Shown here piece after piece: positions 37,492 through 45,872 of a DNA stretch of 64,000 nucleotides (position 1 is the first letter of the stretch; every line of letters begins with the position of its first letter). Below the pieces are notes generated by a model that worked only from the letters and a program-made list of their open reading frames with translations, did not search any database and had not been told where the DNA came from. The translations under genes were made by a program, and so were the position numbers. Origin of the DNA: Nocardia higoensis (GTDB lineage Bacteria; Actinomycetota; Actinomycetes; Mycobacteriales; Mycobacteriaceae); assembly GCF_015477835.1 (NCBI RefSeq), contig NZ_JADLQN010000002.1, positions 124,001 to 188,000 on the forward strand, in the 5' to 3' direction.

Positions 37492-38853
37492 ATGTGCATT
37501 CGAGCGTGTAGACAGTCTCGGCAGAAGGAGATCGGGCCGGTGAGTGCGGCTGAGCGGGAAGGCGACCGTCCAGGGGCGGGGCAGTCGGCGCCGACGGGAG
37601 AGGCGGTGGACAGCGGGCGCGGCTCCCGCCGATTCGACCTCGACGCGGCCCAACGCGCGGCGGCGGATCGCCTGGCCGCCCTGCTCGACAGGCGCGGACA
37701 TCCACGGCGGGGCGGCGGCGGGGTCTACCTGTACGGCCCGCCCGGTCGCGGGAAGACGATGCTGATGGACCGGTTCTTCACCGGTACCTTCTCGAAACGC
37801 AAGCGCCGCTGGCACTTCCACGAGTTCTTCGCGCACTTGCACGCCGCCGCCACGACGACGAGCACGGTCGCCGACGCGGTTACCCGGCTGATCGGCGATG
37901 CCGAACTGATCTGCTTCGACGAATTCCACGTCCACGACATCGGCGACGCGATGCTTGTCGCGCGCCTGCTCGACGCCGTGTTCGATCGTCGCGTTCCGCT
38001 CGTTGTCACCTCGAACTACCCGCCCGCGGATCTGCTCCCCAACCCCTTGTTCCACGACCGCTTCCTGCCCGCTATCGCCCGCATCACCGAGCACATGACA
38101 GTGGTCGCGCTCGACGGCCCACAGGACTATCGTCGCCTCCGAGCCGAGGTCGCGCGCCATCGGGCAGCGGGCACTGTCATGCCGAGCCATGGTCCTCAGA
38201 CCCTCGCGGACCAGCTCCCCGGCGGCGTTGTCGAGCGGATGGACGATCTGGGGGACGAGCGGGCGGAGGTTTACGGGGCAGGCGGGGCCCGGTTGCGCGG
38301 CACGGCGCCGCCGCCGACCGGACCCGCCTGTGCAGGGAGCGGCTCTGGTAAGGACGGGCTCCGGAGGAGTGTGGCCGGTGTGGCGCGGATCCACGGCAGG
38401 CGGGCCGACGGCCCGGACCCGTGCACCGGTTTCGCGGCGGGTATCTATTCGGTCGGCGGAACTCCGTCCTTCCCCGGGACAACAGTTGTCCGCGTCGGTG
38501 CCCGCGCGTTCACGGTGCGCAGCGCTGCGAACGCCACGCTCGCAGCGGATTTCGCCGAACTGTGCGGCGCCGAACTCTCCGCCGCCGACTATGTGGCCCT
38601 CGCCGCGCGGTTCGAACGCTGGATCGTCGTCGGCGTCCCCCGACTGCGCGAAGTGCCGCCGGATCAGGCGATGCGCTGGGTGAATCTGGTCGACGTCCTC
38701 TACGACGCCGACCGCACACTCACCGTCCACGCCGCCGTCCCGCTCGAGGAACTGGCGACCGGTGTCGCGCGGGTCGCGGGAGTGGCCGATCTGGGCCGGA
38801 CGGTGAGTCGGCTCTATGAAATCTCACACCATCGTGACGCCCGGGCTGGATGA
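37492..38853 (+). CDS. ZapE/AFG1-like AAA+ ATPase
   Basis: 453 residues of the AFG1/ZapE ATPase family, in E. coli a cell-division factor that affects the FtsZ ring. Walker A YGPPGRGKTMLMDRFF, Walker B LICFDEFHVHDIGDAMLVARLLDAVF and sensor-1 VVTSNYPP are clear; FLPAIARI and DYR follow as usual. The C-terminal third is atypical: a Gly/Ala/Pro-rich stretch (about 255-310) precedes the conserved-looking DFAELCGAELSAADYVALAARFERWIVVGVPRL and ends ISHHRDARAG. ATG 37492 is 6 bases after AAGGAG. Its promoter region carries two TetR palindromes, so it is likely induced rather than constitutive. Confidence 0.85.
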   Translation: MCIRACRQSRQKEIGPVSAAEREGDRPGAGQSAPTGEAVDSGRGSRRFDLDAAQRAAADRLAALLDRRGHPRRGGGGVYLYGPPGRGKTMLMDRFFTGTFSKRKRRWHFHEFFAHLHAAATTTSTVADAVTRLIGDAELICFDEFHVHDIGDAMLVARLLDAVFDRRVPLVVTSNYPPADLLPNPLFHDRFLPAIARITEHMTVVALDGPQDYRRLRAEVARHRAAGTVMPSHGPQTLADQLPGGVVERMDDLGDERAEVYGAGGARLRGTAPPPTGPACAGSGSGKDGLRRSVAGVARIHGRRADGPDPCTGFAAGIYSVGGTPSFPGTTVVRVGARAFTVRSAANATLAADFAELCGAELSAADYVALAARFERWIVVGVPRLREVPPDQAMRWVNLVDVLYDADRTLTVHAAVPLEELATGVARVAGVADLGRTVSRLYEISHHRDARAG

Positions 38854-38973
38854 TCGCCGGAATGCCGCCGACCTGCGGCTAAACCGCAGCTACCGGCTGG
38901 TACGAAGTCTGCCATTCGGCTCCGGCCGCACCGTCCGGCATGTCAAGATGTGGCTGTTTCGGGGTGCTGACGG

Positions 38974-39957
38974 ATGTGGTGGCAAATGATCGTGGTACGG
39001 GCGCATGTGCCGATATACCGCGTGATCGGGGCGGTCGCGTTGATCGCGGTCGCCACCGTTGCCCTGCGCGGGCACATCCCCGGCGCACCGGCCACCGAGG
39101 CGACCTCCGATTCCGGCCCGTCCGCGCTGACCGTCGCGGTGATGCCGGTGTTGCTGACCGTCTCCATCGTGGTCCTGCTGGCGGGCGTGCTGGCCAGTAA
39201 GCACCAGTTGCCGTTGAGCATGCCCGAACCCGAGCACGAGACAGAACCGCTGAATCTGCGGTGGAGCCGTGACTGGCTGATCGTGCCCGCCGCGCTCGCG
39301 GGACTCGGCGCGGTCCTGATGGCCGTCTCAGCCTTGTTCCTGGTACGGATCGGCGGTGGCGCTCCGGCGGCCCCGTCCGGCGTGGACGCGCCGTCCGGCG
39401 GTGAGCCGACGGGCACGCCCACCCTCGGTCCCGGCACGACCACCCAGCTCACCGGCGCGGAACTGCGGCTGGCGATCGTGGCCGCGGTGGTGCTGGTCGC
39501 GGTGGCCTGCCTCGGTCTGGTGGTCGTCGGTGTCACGGCTCGCCGCCCACCCGCGCCGAGCGCGCCCGCCGAACGACCCGCTCAGCCGACCGAAGAGGAA
39601 TCGCTGGCCAGGGCCGCCGAAATGGGCCTGGCGGCGATGAACGCGCCCGGCCAGGATCCGCGCACCGCCATCATCGCCTGCTATGTCGCGATGGAACGAG
39701 GTCTGGCCTCGGATCGGACCGCCGCTCCGAAGGCCTCCGACACTCCGATGGAGGTATTGGCCCGCGCCTTCGCCAGCGGCAAGCTGCACGACGCCTCCGC
39801 CAGGGAACTGGTCGCCATGTTCGAGGAGGCCAGGTTCAGCCCGCACGCGATGCTCGAATGGCAGCGCATGCGCGCCGAGCAACTGCTGCGCGTCGTGCTC
39901 GCCGACCTGCAGGGCGCGACGCTGAGGAGCGTGGCAGCGCCGGGGGAGGGCGGATGA
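38974..39957 (+). CDS. DUF4129 membrane protein
   Basis: 327 residues: four hydrophobic segments (near 8-30, 55-75, 105-125, 160-185) and a C-terminal cytoplasmic DUF4129 domain (ARAAEMGLAAMNAPGQDPRTAIIACYVAMERGLASD...ARELVAMFEEARFSPHAMLEWQRMRAEQLL). DUF4129 proteins accompany MoxR ATPases and DUF58 proteins, thought to be a chaperone-like or envelope assembly system, though the function is not settled. ATG 38974 is used; ATG 38986 is also possible, neither with a strong ribosome site. Overlaps the next gene by 4 bases. Confidence 0.88.
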   Translation: MWWQMIVVRAHVPIYRVIGAVALIAVATVALRGHIPGAPATEATSDSGPSALTVAVMPVLLTVSIVVLLAGVLASKHQLPLSMPEPEHETEPLNLRWSRDWLIVPAALAGLGAVLMAVSALFLVRIGGGAPAAPSGVDAPSGGEPTGTPTLGPGTTTQLTGAELRLAIVAAVVLVAVACLGLVVVGVTARRPPAPSAPAERPAQPTEEESLARAAEMGLAAMNAPGQDPRTAIIACYVAMERGLASDRTAAPKASDTPMEVLARAFASGKLHDASARELVAMFEEARFSPHAMLEWQRMRAEQLLRVVLADLQGATLRSVAAPGEGG

Positions 39958-40451
39958 ACCGCAATGCCGTGGCGGTGACCGCGATCGCGGCGGCGCTGCT
40001 GGTGGAGGCCGTCGCCTTCGTCAGGTGGCGCGAGGCGATGCTGCCGTTGGCCGCGCTGCCGGTCGCCTTCGCACTCGTCGCGCTGGCGTCGTCGTTACGT
40101 GAGCGTCGAGTCACCCAGTCGGACAACAGATCCGAGGAGATCGACAACGGCCCGGTCGAGATGCTGCGGCGCTGGCAGGCCAGGGCCGAGATGCTCGCCG
40201 CCCGCGCCGACGGCACCCGCGCCGACTGGGACCGCCACCTGCGTCCCCTGCTGGCCAAGGAATTCGAGCTGTCGGCGGGGACCAGGGTCGCCAAGAACCG
40301 CCGGGCGATGCAGGCCGCCGGGCTGCACCTGTTCGGGCCGGACCTGTGGCGCTGGGTCGACCCGACCGATTCCGAAGTTCGTGATCAGAGCACACCCGCA
40401 CCGGGCAGGGCGACCCTGGACGAGATCCTGCACCGCCTGCAGAGAATGTGA
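39954..40451 (+). CDS. Small membrane protein of the MoxR cluster
   Basis: 165 residues: two N-terminal membrane helices (AVAVTAIAAALLVEAVAFVRW and PLAALPVAFALVALASSL), then a soluble part with MLRRWQARAEMLAARADGTRADWDRHLRPLLAKEFELSAG. It resembles the unnamed proteins found between DUF4129 and moxR in related actinobacteria. ATG 39954 follows GGGGAGGGCGG and overlaps the previous stop (ATGA). I do not know its role beyond cluster membership. Confidence 0.85.
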   Translation: MNRNAVAVTAIAAALLVEAVAFVRWREAMLPLAALPVAFALVALASSLRERRVTQSDNRSEEIDNGPVEMLRRWQARAEMLAARADGTRADWDRHLRPLLAKEFELSAGTRVAKNRRAMQAAGLHLFGPDLWRWVDPTDSEVRDQSTPAPGRATLDEILHRLQRM

Positions 40452-40463
40452 GACGAGTTGAGC

Positions 40464-41426
40464 ATGACCATGCCACTGGAGGCGACCGTTCAGCGCGCCG
40501 ACGCGGTCCTGCGGGAACTGTCCCGCGTCGTCGTCGGCAAGCAGGAGGAGTTGCGGCTGATCATGATCGCCGTGCTCTCCGGCGGCCACGTCCTCATCGA
40601 GGATCTGCCGGGGCTCGGCAAGACGCTGATCGCCCGCTCGTTCGCCGCGGCGCTCGGCCTGGAATTCACCCGCGTGCAGTTCACCCCGGACCTGCTGCCC
40701 GCCGACCTGCTCGGCTCCACCATCTACGACATGAACTCCGGCCGGTTCAACTTCCGCCGCGGCCCGGTGTTCACCAATGTCCTGCTGGCCGACGAGGTCA
40801 ACCGCACTCCACCCAAGACCCAGGCCGCGCTGCTGGAGGCGATGGCCGAGGGACAGGTCAGCATGGACGGCGAAACCTTCCCGCTGCCACAGCCTTTCAT
40901 CGTGCTCGCCACCGACAACCCGATCGAGTACGAGGGCACCTATCCGCTGCCGGAGGCGCAGCTGGACCGCTTCGCCGTGCAGTTGCGGCTGGGCTATCTG
41001 TCCGAGCAGGACGAGACACAGATGATCCGGCGCAGGCTCGAACGCGGCTCGGTGCAGCCGGAGGTCAACCGGGTCGTCGACGCGCACACGCTGCTGGAGA
41101 TGCGCCAGGCCGTCGAGTACGTCACGGTGCATCCGGATGTGGTCGGCTACGTGGTGGCGCTGGCGAGCGCGACCCGAGGGCATCCGCAGGTGGAGGTCGG
41201 TGCGAGCCCCCGTGCGGAATTGGACCTGGTGCAGATGGCGCGGGCCCGCGCACTGCTGCTCGGCCGCGACTACGTCATCCCCGAAGACGTGAAGGTGCTG
41301 GCCATCCCGGCGATGGCCCACCGCATCACGCTGCGTCCGGAGATGTGGGTGCGGCGGGTGCGCGGGGAGGATGTGATCGGCGAACTGCTGCGCAGGCTGC
41401 CGGTGCCGCGCGCCACCGCGACCTGA
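40464..41426 (+). CDS. moxR: MoxR-family AAA+ ATPase
   Basis: 320 residues. Walker A EDLPGLGKTLIARSFAAAL, Walker B VLLADEVNRTPPKTQAALLEAM, sensor 1 LATDNPIEYEGTYPLPEAQLDRF and the lid domain GRDYVIPEDVKVLAIPAMAHRI are all present. MoxR ATPases act as chaperones for assembly of metal-containing or envelope complexes together with DUF58 and VWA proteins. ATG 40464 is preferred over TTG 40458. It starts 13 bases after the previous gene and 12 before the DUF58 gene, in one operon. Confidence 0.94.
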   Translation: MTMPLEATVQRADAVLRELSRVVVGKQEELRLIMIAVLSGGHVLIEDLPGLGKTLIARSFAAALGLEFTRVQFTPDLLPADLLGSTIYDMNSGRFNFRRGPVFTNVLLADEVNRTPPKTQAALLEAMAEGQVSMDGETFPLPQPFIVLATDNPIEYEGTYPLPEAQLDRFAVQLRLGYLSEQDETQMIRRRLERGSVQPEVNRVVDAHTLLEMRQAVEYVTVHPDVVGYVVALASATRGHPQVEVGASPRAELDLVQMARARALLLGRDYVIPEDVKVLAIPAMAHRITLRPEMWVRRVRGEDVIGELLRRLPVPRATAT

Positions 41427-41437
41427 GGCGGGTGGGG

Positions 41438-42712
41438 ATGAGACACCGTGATGCCGCCGCCACCGTCGAGGCCGAACTGCGTTGGCGGCCGGCCGCATTG
41501 GCGTACATGCTCGCCGGGTGCGCGGCGGTCGCCCTGCTGACGGCGGTGGTGTTCGCGCGCTGGCAGCCGGTGGTGTTCGCGGCGCCGCTGCTGGGGGTAC
41601 TGGCCTCGGCGCCCTGGCAGCGTTCGCGCACGGTGATCGGCCTCGACGGCGGCGGCGTCCAGCGCTGTTTCGAAACCGAGCGGATGGAGTACTCGGTCGC
41701 GGCGTATGTGGAGTCGGGGTACGCGTTGCTTCGACTCGCGCCCGAGCCGTTGACCGGCCTGGACATCACCGTCGAGCAGGCAGGCGATTCCGGGGCCGGG
41801 CCGGCCGGACTTCGCCTGAGCCTGTCGGCCGCGCGGTGGGGCCGGTATCCGTTGTCGGTGCGCGTCACCGCCCTGAGCCCCTCGGGGTTGGCGACCGCGA
41901 GCGAGATTCTGCCCGCCGGACAGCTCTACGTGTATCCGGTGACCGACCCCCAGCGCATGCGGATGCCCAGAACCGAACTGCCCGAACGCCTCGGCACCCA
42001 CCTCACCCGCAGGCACGGGCCCGGCGTCGAGTACGCCGACATCCGCGTGTACAGCCCCGGCGACCAGTTGCGCACGGTGAACTGGCCGGTCAGCGCCCGG
42101 CGCGGGCGGTTGTTCATCACCGAGCGCCTGACCAACCGCTCGGCCGATGTCGTCGTCCTGATCGACACCTCGCTGCAAGCCCCGGGCCCGGCCACCGACG
42201 CGCTGGAACTGTCGGTGCGCGGCGCGGCCCAGGTCGTCCAGTCCACCCTCTCGGCGGGCGACCGCACCGCCGTGGTCTGCCTCGGCGATCAGCCGCGCTG
42301 GCTGCGTCCCGACATCGGCCGCCGCCAGTTCTACCGCATCGTCGACACCGTGCTCGCCGTCGGCGACGAACACATCCCCACCACCGGCACCCTCGCCCCG
42401 CACGCCGCCGTCCCGCTCGGCGCGATCATCGTCGCCTTCTCCACCCTGCTCGACACGCAGTTCGCGCTCGCCCTGATCGATCTGCGCAAACGCGGGCACG
42501 TCGTGGTGGTGGTGGATGTGCTGCGCGGCACCCCCTTCCGCGACGAACTCGATCCCACCCTGGCCCGCATGTGGCATCTGGAGCGCGCCACCATGTACCG
42601 CGACATGGCCGCTGTCGGCGTCGACATCGTCGGCTGGTCGCAGGATGTGCGCCTCGACCAGGCCATGCGCCTGCTGCCCGCCCACCGCCGAAGCACCCGG
42701 ATCCGCCGATGA
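41438..42712 (+). CDS. DUF58 domain membrane protein
   Basis: 424 residues: two N-terminal membrane helices, a beta-rich middle region and a cytoplasmic DUF58/VWA-like domain with RRHGPGVEYADIRVYSPGDQLRTVNWPVSARRGRLFITERL, the DUF58 signature, and VVVLIDTSLQAPGP as an MIDAS-like DxSxS variant (Asp-Thr-Ser). Partner of the upstream MoxR ATPase in the usual pair. ATG 41438, 12 bases after moxR. Stop overlaps the next gene by 4 bases. Confidence 0.9.
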   Translation: MRHRDAAATVEAELRWRPAALAYMLAGCAAVALLTAVVFARWQPVVFAAPLLGVLASAPWQRSRTVIGLDGGGVQRCFETERMEYSVAAYVESGYALLRLAPEPLTGLDITVEQAGDSGAGPAGLRLSLSAARWGRYPLSVRVTALSPSGLATASEILPAGQLYVYPVTDPQRMRMPRTELPERLGTHLTRRHGPGVEYADIRVYSPGDQLRTVNWPVSARRGRLFITERLTNRSADVVVLIDTSLQAPGPATDALELSVRGAAQVVQSTLSAGDRTAVVCLGDQPRWLRPDIGRRQFYRIVDTVLAVGDEHIPTTGTLAPHAAVPLGAIIVAFSTLLDTQFALALIDLRKRGHVVVVVDVLRGTPFRDELDPTLARMWHLERATMYRDMAAVGVDIVGWSQDVRLDQAMRLLPAHRRSTRIRR

Positions 42713-43167
42713 CCCGATTCCTCGCCGTCCTGGCCGGTGCCCTGCTCAGCGGGGGCGTGGCCCTGCTCTACGCGCCCGCCGCGCTGCCCGCGCTGATCCT
42801 CGTGGTGCTGGGCTGGTGGTTCCGCGCCGCCGCCGTCGCCGCTGTCCTGCTGGCACTCGCGGTCCTCACCCTCGCCGACGTCGGCGCGGTCGAGTCGGCC
42901 GCTCTCGGCTTGGTCGCGACCGCCTACCTGCTCAACGCCGCCACCGTCTCCGCCCCTTCCGGCGTCGTCCCCACCACCTTGCCGTCGGCTCTGGGCGCCA
43001 TCGGTTTCACCGCCTGCGCCACCGCCGCGGCCCTGCTGCCGGTGCACCTCGCGTGGGCGCCCGCCCTCGCCCCGATCGTCGTCATCGCCCTGTACTACTC
43101 GGTGGTGCAGTCCCTGGCCCCTCGGCGACGCCCGACGCCACAGCAGGTGGACCCCGCTCTCGGATGA
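42709..43167 (+). CDS. Polytopic membrane protein closing the MoxR cluster
   Basis: 152 residues, almost entirely hydrophobic, with five to six predicted membrane helices and a short basic C-terminus (LAPRRRPTPQQVDPALG). No recognised domain. ATG 42709 overlaps the DUF58 stop (ATGA), so it is translated with the cluster. Small multi-helix proteins at this position are common in actinobacterial moxR loci; function unknown. Confidence 0.82.
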   Translation: MTRFLAVLAGALLSGGVALLYAPAALPALILVVLGWWFRAAAVAAVLLALAVLTLADVGAVESAALGLVATAYLLNAATVSAPSGVVPTTLPSALGAIGFTACATAAALLPVHLAWAPALAPIVVIALYYSVVQSLAPRRRPTPQQVDPALG

Positions 43168-43249
43168 CTCGCGGAACCCGGCTGCTCGAATCCGTGAGGA
43201 AGGGCGAGCGCGGGGAGTTCGTGCACGGACTCGGCTGCGCGCGGGTAGG

Positions 43250-43597
43250 TCAGACCTTCTTGACCACGCTGGATTTCAGCTGCATCGGGCCGATGCCGTC
43301 GACCTTGCAGTCGATGTCGTGGTCGCCGATCCCGGCGACCAGCCGGATGTTGCGGACCTTGGTGCCCGCCTTGATTCCGGTCGGGCTGCCTTTCACCTTC
43401 AGCGTCTTGATCACTGTCACGGTGTCGCCGTCGGACAGCACATTGCCGACGGCATCCCGGATCACCCCGTCCTCGGCGGTGTCATCCCCGGCAGCCGCGG
43501 TCCATTCGTGCGCGCATTCGGGGCAGACGAGCAGCGCGCCCATCTCATAGGTGTATTCGCAGGAGCAGGCGGGGCAGGGTGGGAGTTCCGCGGTCAT
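43250..43597 (-). CDS. yjdM: YjdM/PhnA zinc-ribbon protein
   Basis: 115 residues: N-terminal zinc ribbon CPACSCEYTYEMGALLVCPECAHEW and C-terminal PhnA domain IRDAVGNVLSDGDTVTVIKTLKVKGSPTGIKAGTKVRNIRLV, the whole length of E. coli YjdM. Formerly linked to alkylphosphonate use, this family is now of uncertain function. ATG 43597. It lies 42 bases downstream of an alpha/beta hydrolase gene... both on the minus strand, so may share its transcript, and is convergent with the MoxR cluster. Confidence 0.92.
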   Translation of the reverse strand: MTAELPPCPACSCEYTYEMGALLVCPECAHEWTAAAGDDTAEDGVIRDAVGNVLSDGDTVTVIKTLKVKGSPTGIKAGTKVRNIRLVAGIGDHDIDCKVDGIGPMQLKSSVVKKV

Positions 43598-43638
43598 CGC
43601 CGGATGTCCTCTTTCGGTGGTCGTCTCGGGGGCTGGGC

Positions 43639-44448
43639 TCAGCGGCCCAGCAGGAAGTCGATGATCGTGCGGTTGACCTCGTCAGGCCGTTCCAGATAGC
43701 CGTAGTGGCCGCAGCGCTCGATCTCGACGTAACGGGAGCCGGGGATGGCCGCGGCCACCTCCCGGCCGAGGAACGCCGGGGCCATGCGGTCGTCGGCGAA
43801 TCCGACGACCAGGCTCGGGGCGGTGATCCCCGCGTACGCGGCGAGCCGGTCTTGCGACCGGTCCATCCCCAGCTGGGCGCGCACGCCCGCGGACGGTGAC
43901 GCGGAGGCGCCGAACTCGAAGATGTCGAGCCACTCCTGGGCCTTGGCGGGGTCCTGCACGGTGTGCGGGGAGAGGTTGAGCATCGTCTTGATCGCCGCCG
44001 CGTATTCGGGCGGCAGTTGGACGCGCTTGTCGTGCAATGCCTGCTCGCCCAGATTCAGTGTGCGCGCGAGCGGATGCTGACGGCCGACGGTGGCGAGCAT
44101 GACCGCCTTGCGCACGAGTTCGGGGCGGGCCAGCGCCAGCTCCTGCACCACCCGCGCGCCCATCGAAGTGCCCACCACGTGCGCGGGGCCGCCGCCGAGG
44201 TGTTCGATCAGCGCGGCCGTGTCGTCGACCAGGTCCTCCACGCGCATGCCGCCTGCGCACTCGGCCGAGGGCGCGATACCGCGGTTGTCCATGGTCGCGA
44301 CCCGGAATCCGGCCGCGACCAGCGCGGGCACCTGATAGGTGCGCCATACTCGTCCGGGACTGCCTGCTCCCATGACCATCACGACCAGCGGCCCCGTGCC
44401 GCTCACGTCGTAGCTGAGGGCGATCCCGTTGAGGGTGGCTATGGGCAT
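43639..44448 (-). CDS. Alpha/beta hydrolase
   Basis: 269 residues. Oxyanion region VVMVMGAGSPGRVWRTYQ, nucleophile elbow VVGTSMGARVVQELAL (Ser), acid in VGFADDRMAP and His in ERCGHYGYLERPDEV. Related to peroxidase/esterase-like hydrolases and 3-oxoadipate lactonase-like enzymes. ATG 44448 follows AAGAAGGACC; twenty further in-frame residues upstream are unsupported. Divergent from the YoeB-like gene. No tie to the steroid genes is visible, and no KstR box precedes it. Confidence 0.88.
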   Translation of the reverse strand: MPIATLNGIALSYDVSGTGPLVVMVMGAGSPGRVWRTYQVPALVAAGFRVATMDNRGIAPSAECAGGMRVEDLVDDTAALIEHLGGGPAHVVGTSMGARVVQELALARPELVRKAVMLATVGRQHPLARTLNLGEQALHDKRVQLPPEYAAAIKTMLNLSPHTVQDPAKAQEWLDIFEFGASASPSAGVRAQLGMDRSQDRLAAYAGITAPSLVVGFADDRMAPAFLGREVAAAIPGSRYVEIERCGHYGYLERPDEVNRTIIDFLLGR

Positions 44449-44520
44449 GGTCCTTCTTTCGCGCGGGGGAGGCCGGCGGGCATTCCCACTATCGGCGTGC
44501 CCGTCCATCTGATTGCATGA

Positions 44521-44535
44521 TTTCTAAACTAGAAA
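44521..44535. promoter_or_regulatory. Palindrome TTTCTA-AAC-TAGAAA upstream of the solitary YoeB-like gene
   Basis: A 6+3+6 perfect palindrome in the 112-base divergent gap, 25 bases before the toxin-like gene and AT-rich in a GC-rich region, so a plausible operator or promoter core. It does not fit the KstR consensus. Confidence 0.45.
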
Positions 44536-44560
44536 CACAATCATTCTAAAGGAGGCACCC

Positions 44561-44869
44561 GTGACCGCGCGCTTCGCGTCGGCCCTGATGAGTGAGCGCA
44601 AGGTGGTGTTCACCGGATACGGCTGGGAGACCTACTCTTCCTGGCCGACTCGTGATCGCACGGTCTCGAGGGCCGCGAACAAACAGATCGCGGTCGCGCT
44701 CATCGACCCATTCAAGGGGGGCAAGCCCGAGCCGCTCAGGCATCACTTGTCCGGCCAATGGTCGCGCAGGATCACGCGCGAACATCGACTGGTGTATCAG
44801 GTGGCCGAGACCGAAATCGTGATCGTCGCCGTGGGCGGGCACCAGGACGAATATCCGAAGGACGAATAG
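44561..44869 (+). CDS. Solitary YoeB/Txe-like toxin, possibly degenerate
   Basis: 102 residues. The middle and end match YoeB mRNA interferases (GGKPEPLRHHLSGQWSRRITREHRLVYQVAETEIVIVAV), with the Glu of KPEPL and Arg of WSRR kept. Differences: the N-terminal helix (WETYSSWPTRDRTVSRAANKQ) is diverged, and the terminal catalytic HY of the family is replaced by GGHQDEYPKDE. No antitoxin lies upstream or downstream, though the ribosome site AAGGAGG is excellent (GTG 44561). It may be an inactivated toxin that no longer needs an antitoxin. A second, complete yefM-yoeB pair is at 56.3 kb. Confidence 0.75.
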   Translation: MTARFASALMSERKVVFTGYGWETYSSWPTRDRTVSRAANKQIAVALIDPFKGGKPEPLRHHLSGQWSRRITREHRLVYQVAETEIVIVAVGGHQDEYPKDE

Positions 44870-44875
44870 CCGAAG
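44846..44875 (+). repeat. 15-bp tandem duplication at the end of the YoeB-like gene
   Basis: GACGAATATCCGAAG is repeated as GACGAATAGCCGAAG; the T-to-G change in copy 2 turns Tyr TAT into the stop TAG that ends the gene. Confidence 0.9.
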
Positions 44876-44902
44876 TGCCCGCCCACCGCGAGGACCTGTG
44901 GT

Positions 44903-45763
44903 CTAGCGGAATGTCAGGCTGACGTCGTTCAAGACCGGTGCGTCGTCGCGCTCGACGGCGGTGGCGGCGATGGTCAATTCGCCATCGCCGCGCCAGATTC
45001 GGGCGCGGATGGTCTCGCCCGGGTAGAGGACGCCGGCGAAGCGGGCGCGGTAACCGGTGACGCGGGTCGCGTCGGAATCCAGCACGTTGTCGGTGGTCGC
45101 CTTGCAGACCAGGCCGTAGGTGCACAGGCCGTGCAGGATCGGGTTGGGGAATCCGGCGGCCCGGGCGAAGGTGGGGTCGGAGTGCAAGGGGTTGCGGTCG
45201 CCGAGCATGCGGTAGAGCAGGGCCTGCTGGGGGAGGGTCGGGATGAGCAGCTCGAGATCCGGGTCCCGTTCGGGGAGTTCGGCTTTCGTGCTCGGGCCGC
45301 GTTCGCCGCCGAAACCGCCCTCGCCCTTGGCGAAGATCGAGGAGCGGGTGGTCCACAGCGGTTCGCCGTCGGAGCCGGTGATGGTGTGCTCCTGCACGAT
45401 CACCGCCGCCGAGCCCTTGTCCCACAGTTCGCTGACCCGGCCGGTGCTGGTCGCCTTGCCCGAGGCCGGGATCGGCCGGTGCACGTGAACTTCCTGGTGC
45501 GCGTGCACGACCTTGGCCAGGTCGATGTCGATGCCGGGGAAGCTCACCTTCGGCGGTTCGGTCTCGTGCAGCGTCTGGGCGACGGTGGCGAAGCTGGGCA
45601 ACACCTGGGGTTCGCGGTCGTCGAGGTAGCGCAGCTCGGCCTGGTCGGTCCAGCGCGCGCCCGCGCCGAGACCCAGGTGGTAGAGCTGCACGTCGGAAGG
45701 GGTCCAGGCGAACTCCCGCGTGGGCAGCTCGGCCCCGAGCGCGACGGACGGATCGATGGGCAT
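44903..45763 (-). CDS. MaoC-family double hot-dog enoyl-CoA hydratase (Rv3538/ChsH3-like)
   Basis: 286 residues made of two hot-dog domains. The second carries the hydratase-2 motif LLYRMLGDRNPLHSDPTFARAAGFPNPILHGLCTYG with catalytic Asp and His (D-x-N-P-L-H); the first is degenerate, as in eukaryotic-type and Rv3538-type hydratases. In M. tuberculosis the orthologue neighbours kstD and is part of the KstR regulon, and is assigned to steroid side-chain beta-oxidation. It lies 109 bases downstream of kstD on the same strand, so probably cotranscribed from the kstD operator. Confidence 0.92.
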   Translation of the reverse strand: MPIDPSVALGAELPTREFAWTPSDVQLYHLGLGAGARWTDQAELRYLDDREPQVLPSFATVAQTLHETEPPKVSFPGIDIDLAKVVHAHQEVHVHRPIPASGKATSTGRVSELWDKGSAAVIVQEHTITGSDGEPLWTTRSSIFAKGEGGFGGERGPSTKAELPERDPDLELLIPTLPQQALLYRMLGDRNPLHSDPTFARAAGFPNPILHGLCTYGLVCKATTDNVLDSDATRVTGYRARFAGVLYPGETIRARIWRGDGELTIAATAVERDDAPVLNDVSLTFR

Positions 45764-45872
45764 CGGATGGTCTCCTCGTGAAGCGGTGGATGGATGGGCC
45801 CTGCCTGCCGGTCATCCTGCGTCGCGAGCCCCGGTGCTGGGAACACCGGAGCCCACCGAGCGGACGTCCTGT

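Noticed and set aside
44521..44560. KstR box near the YoeB-like gene (CTAGAAACACAATC)
   Set aside because: Lacks the GTT half-site at the right spacing.
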